Of a DNA stretch of 64,000 nt, positions 19,571 to 26,425 are shown one piece after another. The stretch comes from Gynuella sp. GTDB lineage: Bacteria > Pseudomonadota > Gammaproteobacteria > Pseudomonadales > Natronospirillaceae. Made by a program: the position numbers and the translations under genes. Location: contig JANQHX010000034.1 in assembly GCA_028282465.1 (NCBI GenBank), positions 18,954 to 82,953 of the forward strand, read 5' to 3'. The notes under the pieces are model-generated. The model was not told the origin of the DNA and searched no databases. It was given only the letters and a program-made list of their open reading frames with translations. The stretch's first letter is position 1, and every line of letters starts with the position of its first letter.

Positions 19571-20353
19571 AAAAACACCCTGTTGATTAAAAATCGAGCC
19601 CGGCATTCTACAGCCTTAGGCCTAGTTGAAAAGAACCTCTACGAATTTCTGACCAGATTCTGGTTAAAAGCTGATTCCGCTTAGACAAAGGATCACAAAC
19701 TTAGGATCAATATTACACCACACCAGCTAACACCATGTTAACCCACATAGATACTATCAAACATTTCATTGACCAACCTTATAACACCAAGATACTCGCT
19801 AAAAATGTAAGGACTTAATATTTGATCAAACCAGCCTAGGGCTTAGACCTTCTGATGAAAAAACAACCATTGGGTATTATCTTGCAGATTTTGGAATGTA
19901 ATGGACATTGGAGGAAACACTAGCTTGATACATTATGAAGTCGGTGGCCGGCCTCGTCCTATAGGTTCCTTTGCCCACAACGTTTCCCATAATCATTGAG
20001 GACATTAAACATTTAACGCATAGACAATTAGTGACTTAACCTATGTTTTTAATCGAATAAAACTCAGCCACATTTTTTCATATTGCTTTCATGAAGGTGA
20101 GGAAGACATGTTTGTTTCCTTCAGCTCTTGTGCTTCTTTACCATGCATCTTTCAGTCGAAAGTTATCAAAACTTTTAATTAGGATTTTCTAAATTTTTTT
20201 ATAAAATTCGATTTAACTAATTTAATTAATCCATTAAAAATATAATTAAGATAATTTAATTGGCAGAAATTTTTATATCCTCATACACTAAACTCCAAAC
20301 AGTGTTTGAGCCCGCCGAGGAGTGGGTTCAAACTGAAAAATTGGAGAACGACA
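19571..20353. other. Long intergenic region upstream of the SLC13-like operon
   Basis: About 780 bases between divergent genes. The last 200 bases are extremely AT-rich and include a perfect TATAAT at 20241-20246 and repeated TAATTTAATT blocks near 20218-20260; no good -35 is visible at the right distance. A 32-codon frame at about 19900-19998 has no ribosome-binding site and looks like chance. No RNA gene or transposon was recognised. The size suggests regulatory content that I cannot define. Confidence 0.4.
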
Positions 20354-21790
20354 TTGACGCAAACCCTGCATTCCCATGATCAAACATTAAGAAAAAATAT
20401 TAGCCAGTTGTTAGCTTGGGTATTCGCAGCCAGCATTCCTTTTATTAGTTATTTCTTATTGATAAATATTAATTCAGAAACCTACAGCTTAAATCATCAA
20501 CAAGCCTTGTTTTTATCCATGGTATCCAGTGCTGTCGTCATGTGGGCATTAAGATTAGTCCCAGATTTTGTACCTGGGTTAAGTTTACTGATTATGGTGA
20601 CACTATTAGATTTAGTACCACAATCAATTGCCTTCTCAGGATTTGTCTCTGAAATTTTTTTCCTCGTCTTGGGAGTCTTCGTATTAGCAGGATTACTTGC
20701 AGAAAGTAATTGGCTACCTTTTTTAGAATCAGTCGCATTTAACAAAGGCAGTTCGTTACTGGTAAGAGGTGTAGCTATTATTGGCTTAGGAATTACCCTA
20801 ACCCTAATTGTGCCATCACCCCTTGGCCGTTCTTCCATGGTATACCCACTGCTTAATCGATTCTTAGGACCAACCACAAAAAAAACCAACACCTTACTTT
20901 CGTTAATCCACATTCATGCAGCCACTTTATTTTCAACCGTATTCTTAACCGGGAATCCCCTAAATTTTGTACTGCTTAGTATGCTCGAACAACAAACACA
21001 AAACCGTTTCCAATGGTTAGGTTGGCTCAAAGCGGGGTCTGTAACTTGTTTAGTTTTAGCCATAGGCATCATGGTATTTTTCTTTTTAGGTTCCCGTTTG
21101 GCTTCCACCGAAGTTTCCTATGAATCGGAAAGCAAAGAACAAGATGTCAACTTAAAATCGAAAGATTGGGGAGCAGCAATACTTTATGGATTTATGTTTT
21201 TGGCGGTTCTGACAAGATCTGTCCATCAGTTGCCACTGGTTTGGTTAATTATGGCATTGGCATTAACTGTCTTTTATTTTTCAGGAATGACTCTAGTTAG
21301 TTTAAGACAGCGAGTTGATTGGCCTACCTTGATTTTCATAGCGACTGTTGTGGCTTGGGGCCCAATTTTAGATTTTCTAGAGCTAAACCAATGGCTAGCT
21401 AAACTTGCCGTGTTTTTGGTTCCACTTTTTGAATCTGGTATTGCTTTGGGAATATTGGGTACTGCAGCACTTATATTTGTAGTCAGGTTATTTATCCCCG
21501 GAGCACCGGCTTTCTTATTGTTGGCTTCAACACTTATTCCATTTGCTATGAACCAACAGGGCATCACCATCTCACCCTGGTTAATCGGTTTTATAATTGT
21601 GACCCTTTCGGAAGGGTTTATTTTTTCTTATCAGCATGGCGTGCCGTCACAGGTTCTTTCAGATTTAGATAGCGACAAAATTCCTTTTAATTTGCGTACG
21701 TTTTTAGCAAGCAATTTGTTCTTTTGGCTTGTCAGGCTAACTGCCATATTGGCAAGCATTCCACTCTGGCACTCGATGAAACTGGTATAG
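20354..21790 (+). CDS. SLC13/DASS-like permease
   Basis: 478 residues from a TTG at 20354, chosen because GGAGA lies six bases upstream; the frame is open to another TTG at 20306. About 11-12 hydrophobic segments in two similar halves. Features that recall the divalent-anion:sodium symporter/ion-transporter superfamily are the PSPLGRSSMVYPLL stretch, TGNPLNFVLL in the first half, and the matching FIPGAPAFLLLASTL in the second. The likely role is sodium-coupled uptake of an organic or inorganic anion across the inner membrane. It is the first gene of a tightly packed operon with a periplasmic binding-like protein, a HAD phosphatase and a glutamate-receptor-like channel. Substrate unknown. Confidence 0.65.
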   Translation: MTQTLHSHDQTLRKNISQLLAWVFAASIPFISYFLLININSETYSLNHQQALFLSMVSSAVVMWALRLVPDFVPGLSLLIMVTLLDLVPQSIAFSGFVSEIFFLVLGVFVLAGLLAESNWLPFLESVAFNKGSSLLVRGVAIIGLGITLTLIVPSPLGRSSMVYPLLNRFLGPTTKKTNTLLSLIHIHAATLFSTVFLTGNPLNFVLLSMLEQQTQNRFQWLGWLKAGSVTCLVLAIGIMVFFFLGSRLASTEVSYESESKEQDVNLKSKDWGAAILYGFMFLAVLTRSVHQLPLVWLIMALALTVFYFSGMTLVSLRQRVDWPTLIFIATVVAWGPILDFLELNQWLAKLAVFLVPLFESGIALGILGTAALIFVVRLFIPGAPAFLLLASTLIPFAMNQQGITISPWLIGFIIVTLSEGFIFSYQHGVPSQVLSDLDSDKIPFNLRTFLASNLFFWLVRLTAILASIPLWHSMKLV

Positions 21791-21799
21791 GCTTTTTAC

Positions 21800-23197
21800 A
21801 TGAATAAAATATTAATAGCAGCGAAATATCTAGTCATCGCCGGAATCATCGGATTCGCAGCCTTTCAGATTACTATGCACAAATCCGATCAAAGAAAAAT
21901 TATGATTGTGCATTCTTATTACAATGATATGCCATGGGTTAACGAAATTGATGAGGGTGTTGCAAGAGCCTTAGATAATCACAGGGGCGAATCCTCTAAA
22001 ATACAAATTAGAACCCACTACATGAACCTAAAGAATCACCCTGATTGTGATTATTACAGTAATCAAGCTCACGATGCCTATTTAAATATAAAAAATTGGC
22101 AACCAGATGCCATTGTTATTTTCGACGATTTGGCCCAAGCATTGGTCGGCTTTAACTTTACCCATTTCCAAGTAAATGCTGATGAAACTACCAGAAGAAA
22201 AACTGCAGAAGAGATGCTTCCTTGGTTAATGAATTCAGGGCAGTGTACAGATAAGAAAAAAGCGAATGGTGAAAGCTTAACACTGGAAGATTTTTCACTT
22301 CATGTGACCAGAGAAACTATGGCGATGGGCGAATACAAGCCTACCATTATTTTCGCTGGGGTAAATGGCACCATTACCCGTTATGGTTACGACCATGCCA
22401 ATCATGTATTTGGAATATTCGAACACAAAAACTACGAAGCCATACTGGACACTCTAGTGACCTTGAAACAGTCACTTAATTCAGAGGCAACTGTGGTTCG
22501 ACAGCTCAATGACACATCTGCAACGGCACAGGTACTGGTAGATTTGAATGACAATGGCAACCAAAAAACTAGTGTTGAAAACATTTGGCACTCTAAAGGT
22601 TTGGTCGAGTCAGAAAAAATTTCAGCTAATGATTTTTACGAGTGGCGAGACTCAGTTATTCAAGCGGATCAAAATAATGAAATGTTACTCATATCGAACT
22701 ACCAAAACCTAACTGTCGATATTTGTGATAACCAACAGATTACTATGTTTTCAAATGCGCTCACTGACAGTCATTGCCTAGTTAATCTAAATGACATACC
22801 TGATGAAGCGCCAAATACAAATCAATGCACTCGATTCGATATTTGTGCCGATGCCCTGATTCAATGGACTGACTTAAATTCCACTCAATTTCCGCCCCTA
22901 GGTACTAACACAAATTTTGTCAGCGATGGTGGGATGATGACTCTGGTTGTATCTGGAATAGAACAAGGCGAAGTGGCCATGGAAAAAGCATTAACTGCTT
23001 TATTCGATACGACACAAACCATTGAAAACTCAAAAGCCAATCGTTTCGCAATAGGCTTAAATCAAAGCCTTTTGGAATACAGAAATATATCGCTTCCAGC
23101 TATTTACCCTTCCTACAGCAAAGAGCTGGGTCGCTTTATCAATTTTTCTGAGACTCAATATTTCAGCCGAGAGTTAAACACTAACAATGAACAATAA
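21800..23197 (+). CDS. Membrane-anchored periplasmic binding-like protein (ABC_sub_bind-like)
   Basis: 465 residues: an uncleaved-looking N-terminal helix (residues 7-24), then a periplasmic domain opening with KIMIVHSYYNDMPWVNEIDEG, a pattern seen at the start of substrate-binding-like sensor domains (compare the LHSYHPGYPWT type). Later segments (PDAIVIFDDLAQALVG, KPTIIFAGVNGTITRYGY, FVSDGGMMTLVVSGIEQG) fit the two-lobed binding fold. At least seven Cys in the periplasmic part suggest disulfides. It begins nine bases after the permease and overlaps the HAD gene by 11 bases. No ABC transporter subunits are nearby, so it may feed or sense for the permease or the channel. Ligand unknown. Confidence 0.5.
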   Translation: MNKILIAAKYLVIAGIIGFAAFQITMHKSDQRKIMIVHSYYNDMPWVNEIDEGVARALDNHRGESSKIQIRTHYMNLKNHPDCDYYSNQAHDAYLNIKNWQPDAIVIFDDLAQALVGFNFTHFQVNADETTRRKTAEEMLPWLMNSGQCTDKKKANGESLTLEDFSLHVTRETMAMGEYKPTIIFAGVNGTITRYGYDHANHVFGIFEHKNYEAILDTLVTLKQSLNSEATVVRQLNDTSATAQVLVDLNDNGNQKTSVENIWHSKGLVESEKISANDFYEWRDSVIQADQNNEMLLISNYQNLTVDICDNQQITMFSNALTDSHCLVNLNDIPDEAPNTNQCTRFDICADALIQWTDLNSTQFPPLGTNTNFVSDGGMMTLVVSGIEQGEVAMEKALTALFDTTQTIENSKANRFAIGLNQSLLEYRNISLPAIYPSYSKELGRFINFSETQYFSRELNTNNEQ

Positions 23198-23855
23198 ATC
23201 CATAAAAGCAGTTTTGTTCGACTTTGATGGCGTCATCATAAACAGCCTTCCCGTGATGCGCCTTTCTTTAGAAGCGGCATTAAGAGAAGTGTATCCGAAT
23301 CAAGACATGGATTTTGAGTTTATATTCTCCCAGTATCGTCTGCATTTAGGTAAAGGCTTTAAACAAATTATGTCTGCCTTAAACCTATCAGAAACAACCT
23401 ATGAACCGTTTCGAAAACACAGCACTTATTTAGCGCCTTACATCAATTTAGTGCCTGGTATGATGGACGTGTTGAAGTGGTGCCAAGATAACCAAATAAA
23501 TATGGCTATTGCGACCGGCAAAGACTTCCAACGAACTCAACAACTACTGATTAGACTTCATATTAATCATTTTTTTCAAGAGGTGTATGCAGCCGACACC
23601 GTCAAGAACTGTAAGCCGGCGCCTGACATGGCAATTATGTTTTGTGAAAAACAAAAAATTTCACCACAGGAACTGCTGATGATTGGGGACGCAGAGGCTG
23701 ACATAAAATGCGGCAAAAGTGCAGGCAGCCACACAGCATTTGTAAACTGGGGATATGGAGAAATGGTTTCATTGGCAGACGCCGTGCTACAGACACCGAA
23801 AGACATTCCTGAACTTATTGAATCCATGAATAATTCTTCCAGAGCGGTATCATGA
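23187..23855 (+). CDS. HAD-superfamily phosphatase (Gph-like)
   Basis: 222 residues with the full HAD set: motif I VLFDFDGVI (Asp12 nucleophile, Asp14), motif II IATGKD, motif III Lys in CKPAPDM and motif IV GDAEADIKCG. The small helical cap between motifs I and II places it with phosphoglycolate phosphatase-like enzymes. A cytoplasmic sugar- or organic-phosphate phosphatase is likely; the substrate cannot be read. It overlaps the preceding gene by 11 bases and the next by four (ATGA), so translation is coupled. Confidence 0.8.
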   Translation: MNNKSIKAVLFDFDGVIINSLPVMRLSLEAALREVYPNQDMDFEFIFSQYRLHLGKGFKQIMSALNLSETTYEPFRKHSTYLAPYINLVPGMMDVLKWCQDNQINMAIATGKDFQRTQQLLIRLHINHFFQEVYAADTVKNCKPAPDMAIMFCEKQKISPQELLMIGDAEADIKCGKSAGSHTAFVNWGYGEMVSLADAVLQTPKDIPELIESMNNSSRAVS

Positions 23856-25027
23856 AACATCTAGCTACTATTTCTTTACTACTCGTTAGTTTATTTGCGT
23901 CGTCACTATCAAGCGGAGATGCCCTCGACGGATGCAAGAAAATAGAACTGACTGACGACTTAGTCATTGGCTATAAATACTCGCCCCCCTTTGTCATGGT
24001 GGCCAATGGCGACCCCGTTGGCATTAGCATCAAACTGTGGGAAGAGGTCGCTGACTGTTTAGGAATACCTGAAAAAAAAACAAGTAATGAAAACGTCTAT
24101 GGCTATCGCTGGCAATGGGCTAAAAATATTGATGAGTTATTAAACACCGTTTCTGATTGCGAGGTAGATGATACAAGTCTACCCAATACTAAAGCTTGCG
24201 GAGCAGACATTGCGCTAGCAGCCATCAGCATTAATGCCGATAGAGAGCAGCAATATGATTTTAGTCATCGCTATTACGAAGGATCACTGGGTGTTCTAGT
24301 ACCGGATCAACAGGGTAGTCAGAAATATCTTCTGTTACTGAAACGAATTTTTAGTTCTGAATTACTAATCATCATTTTAGGGTTATTTGCGTTTATGCTC
24401 ATCGTCGCGTTTGGATATTGGTATGGAGAACGGAAAAAAAACAATGAGTTTTTTCGGGAAGGTTTTTTCAAAGTCATTATCTGGTCAATCCTTTTGGTGT
24501 TTCAGGGCAAAGGCGACCCTTACTCCCTTAAAACTCGGTTTGGACAGCTATTCTTCTTATTTTTGATGTTTTTTGGAGTCACAATTGTTTCCAGTTTCAC
24601 AGCCATTATCACATCGAGCCTAACCCTCCAAGGGCTAGAAGAAGAGATAACGGAGCTCTCAGATTTAAAAAATAAAAAAATTGGTGTCATATCCAATAGT
24701 GGAACTCTTGAAGTCATAGACTCTGAAAAGTATGGGCTGTCACCAGTATTTATCGAAAACCTTAAACTGGTTCAGGGGCAGTTTGATAATCGTAACATTC
24801 ATGCATTCATTCATGACCGTGACATTCTGAGTTACTTAGTTAGTAAACAGCTATTAATGGATGTGAAACTAGCTCCTCTGAGTATTAATCCTCAGGACTA
24901 TGGAATCGCCTTTCCAAATGGTAGTAATTTAATTCAACCCATTAATGAAGCTATTTTGCGAGTATTAGAAAGCTCGGAATGGCGTGCTAACCTTTATGAA
25001 AATCTAGAGAAAGATGCCGACATTTAA
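23852..25027 (+). CDS. Ionotropic-glutamate-receptor-like ligand-gated channel (GluR0-type topology)
   Basis: 391 residues. Order: signal peptide (1-24), ligand-binding half S1 (about 30-160; LVIGYKYSPPFVM and IALAAISINADREQQYDFSH are typical of solute-binding domain 3/iGluR), membrane helix M1 (about 168-190), a re-entrant pore loop (about 205-222), membrane helix M2 (about 230-253) and S2 (LKNKKIGVISNSGTLEVI to the C-terminus). This is the S1-M1-P-M2-S2 plan of bacterial glutamate receptors. The pore has FQGKGD at 217-222 and no TVGYGD potassium filter; together with the following SLKTR and VSSFTAIITSSLT it looks more like eukaryotic iGluR pores (QQG...D; SYTANLAAFLT) than like GluR0. Last large gene of the operon. 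Confidence 0.75.
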   Translation: MKHLATISLLLVSLFASSLSSGDALDGCKKIELTDDLVIGYKYSPPFVMVANGDPVGISIKLWEEVADCLGIPEKKTSNENVYGYRWQWAKNIDELLNTVSDCEVDDTSLPNTKACGADIALAAISINADREQQYDFSHRYYEGSLGVLVPDQQGSQKYLLLLKRIFSSELLIIILGLFAFMLIVAFGYWYGERKKNNEFFREGFFKVIIWSILLVFQGKGDPYSLKTRFGQLFFLFLMFFGVTIVSSFTAIITSSLTLQGLEEEITELSDLKNKKIGVISNSGTLEVIDSEKYGLSPVFIENLKLVQGQFDNRNIHAFIHDRDILSYLVSKQLLMDVKLAPLSINPQDYGIAFPNGSNLIQPINEAILRVLESSEWRANLYENLEKDADI

Positions 25028-25184
25028 GAACCTTTGTATAGCCTATGCTCTAGCGCTAATCTTGTGTATACCTATTGGTTTGTTATTGGGAAACCTCGCA
25101 ATAGGTATCGCCATGGCCTGTGGAGCAGGGTATGGTATCGCACTGGCCTTGCAGCAAGCTGGCGATAAAAATGATAAACAGTGA
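25014..25184 (+). CDS. Small glycine-rich membrane peptide (56 aa)
   Basis: The frame opens with ATG at 25014, inside the end of the channel gene, with GAGAAAG just upstream, and stops at TGA 25182-25184. The 56 residues are two hydrophobic stretches (about 8-25 and 28-46) and a short charged tail (DKNDKQ). The second has small-residue spacing (GNLAIGIAMACGAGYGIAL) like glycine-zipper membrane peptides found in many bacteria. The overlap and ribosome-binding site argue for a real, coupled gene. It could assist or modulate the channel or permease; that is inference only. Confidence 0.6.
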   Translation: MPTFKNLCIAYALALILCIPIGLLLGNLAIGIAMACGAGYGIALALQQAGDKNDKQ

Positions 25185-25227
25185 TTCCAGCCGAGCATAG
25201 CTAGCAGATAAGATGCTTTAAATAGTT

Positions 25228-25728
25228 TTAAAGAGCATCTATATCTTTTTTCAGTTGATCTTTGCCGTCTGTAGCGATGGTTTCCAAAACTTCTACTCGA
25301 GGGCCTGTTCACGTTAATTATTTCACGCTGCCGTCGGCTATTTTTTGAGCCAAACAAGGCGCAGCGAGAGTGGTGTAACTCGTTACATAAACGAGATGCA
25401 ACAAAGTTTGGACGAAAAATAGTCCCGGCCCGAAGGGTTGAGCTTACAAAGCCCACACTCTTCGTTGTTCTTCGTTCATTTAGCTAGCTAGACGTCTCTC
25501 ATCACGCCTCGATTGAGAGCTTTGTAAGCTCAACAGCAAAGAAATAATTAACGTGAACAGGCCCTAGCCTTCAATTCAGAATTGGATTCTTCTAGTTCGG
25601 ATAATTTGTCTTCTAAAGCTTTGATCCGTAGAGCCCTTTTTCCATGATTTCCACTTTGAAGAACTTCTCTTACAATGAGAACACCGGCAGACATGACCGC
25701 TAATACGATAAAAAAACACGTACTTCAT
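25228..25728 (-). pseudogene. PspB-like coiled-coil membrane protein gene, broken by an insertion and a frameshift
   Basis: Joining the flanks of the 266-bp element gives one minus-strand reading frame: a helix (VLAVMSAGVLIV), then LRIKALEDKLSELEESNSEL, continuing across the junction as K-A-R-V-E-V-L-E-T-I-A-T-D and ending KKDIDAL at the TAA 25228-25230. The short membrane helix plus coiled coil and the RVxVLExIxTD motif resemble PspB-like envelope proteins. The natural start is probably ATG 25728 (M-K-Y-V-F-F), but a run of seven T (25710-25716 on this strand) puts it one base out of frame; six would restore it. So two lesions are present: the insertion and a +1 shift, the latter possibly a sequencing error. 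Inside the element the frame stops after nine codons. Confidence 0.7.
25300..25565. mobile_element. MITE-like element with 25-bp perfect terminal inverted repeats
   Basis: 266 bp bounded by AGGGCCTGTTCACGTTAATT... at 25300-25324 and its exact reverse complement at 25541-25565. A second, internal 16-bp inverted repeat (25437-25452 with 25519-25534) flanks the right half. It contains no transposase and no convincing open frame. It sits inside a coding sequence, and removing exactly this interval restores the reading frame. A target duplication longer than about 2 bp is not visible. Mobilisation in trans by a related transposase is the usual explanation for such elements. Confidence 0.8.
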
Positions 25729-25786
25729 GACATCCGTTATTCATGTCCAGTACAAAGATGGTAGCAACTGACAAAAGGTTTAAACA

Positions 25787-26278
25787 GTGGCTAATTCTTA
25801 CAATGGTTTAATAAGATGTTGTTACCGAATAATTTACCCGATCTATATTCGCTTGCGTTATTTGTTTATCTCAAGCAGTGAAGGCACTCAAATAGCGCTT
25901 TGGAGCCAAGACAAACTATTGGTGATTCGAAACAGCTATCGCTCTGGCTTGCATCTACCCGGGGGTCACGTTAAAAGCGGTGAAGACATAGCTCTAAATG
26001 CATTGAAAGAGTTAGATCAAGAATGCGGAATTAGGCTCAAAGTTGAGAATCTTTCTTCACCAACACAAGTTTGCCAATCTAAATTCAGAGTAGACATTAC
26101 TGACTTTGTTTTCTGTGCATACTCTCTAGACCAGCTTGCACCCCAAATAGACAACCGAGAAGTTATTTTTGCCGAATTTATGACTCCGCACCAAATTCAC
26201 CAACACCCGGAATCCCTTGATGCCTGTCTGATCTGGGCCCTGAAAAATCCACCTGACGAAGTAAGCAAACAATCCTGA
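25787..26278 (+). CDS. Nudix hydrolase with a degenerate Nudix box
   Basis: 163 residues from a GTG at 25787 (AAGG upstream). The Nudix region is GGHVKSGEDIALNALKELDQ followed by ECGI; compared with G-x5-E-x7-R-E-U-x-E-E-x-G-U it keeps the Gly, the first Glu, the RE Glu and the last Glu, but has Lys for Arg and Gln for the first Glu of the EE pair. Preceding LVIRNSYRSGLHLPGG is typical of the family. It may hydrolyse nucleoside diphosphate derivatives in the cytoplasm, perhaps with altered metal binding. The protein begins with a partly hydrophobic stretch (about residues 12-27), which could be a membrane association. Confidence 0.7.
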   Translation: MANSYNGLIRCCYRIIYPIYIRLRYLFISSSEGTQIALWSQDKLLVIRNSYRSGLHLPGGHVKSGEDIALNALKELDQECGIRLKVENLSSPTQVCQSKFRVDITDFVFCAYSLDQLAPQIDNREVIFAEFMTPHQIHQHPESLDACLIWALKNPPDEVSKQS

Positions 26279-26321
26279 ACCACGCCCTATAATTTTCTAT
26301 TATCATAAAAATTTATAAAAA

Positions 26322-26337
26322 CCGACCTTGCAGTCGG
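26322..26337. promoter_or_regulatory. Operator site 1, probably for the TetR at 31.3 kb
   Basis: Palindrome CCGACC-TTGC-AGTCGG, 16 bp. It overlaps the candidate -35 and shares its geometry (6-4-6) and sequence with the site at 26366-26381. Confidence 0.6.
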
Positions 26338-26356
26338 TTCAATCTAGGTATAGTCT
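26328..26356 (+). promoter_or_regulatory. Candidate promoter of the MMPL-TetR operon
   Basis: TTGCAG at 26328-26333 may serve as -35; TATAGT at 26349-26354 (15-bp spacer) or TAGTCT at 26351-26356 (17-bp spacer) as -10. The element is flanked by the two palindromes, a layout expected for repression. Confidence 0.45.
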
Positions 26357-26365
26357 AAATAGGTG

Positions 26366-26381
26366 CCGACCAAATGGTCGG
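26366..26381. promoter_or_regulatory. Operator site 2, probably for the TetR at 31.3 kb
   Basis: Palindrome CCGACC-AAAT-GGTCGG, 16 bp, centred 44 bp downstream of site 1 and just past the expected transcription start. Its presence argues that the coding frame starts at 26426, not at the GTG 26363. Confidence 0.65.
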
Positions 26382-26425
26382 TTTCGTTATTATATGCCCT
26401 TTTACCACCTCACAAGGAGGCTGTA

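Noticed and set aside
19900..19998. 32-codon frame in the long intergenic region before the SLC13-like operon
   Set aside because: No ribosome-binding site, no recognisable protein pattern.
20497..21570. Several minus-strand frames over the SLC13-like gene
   Set aside because: Antisense shadows of a well-supported membrane-protein gene; the same applies to the frames opposite the MMPL, napA and ilvD genes.
25043..25456. 137-codon minus-strand frame
   Set aside because: It runs through the small membrane peptide gene and the MITE-like element and has no family pattern; it conflicts with two better-supported features.
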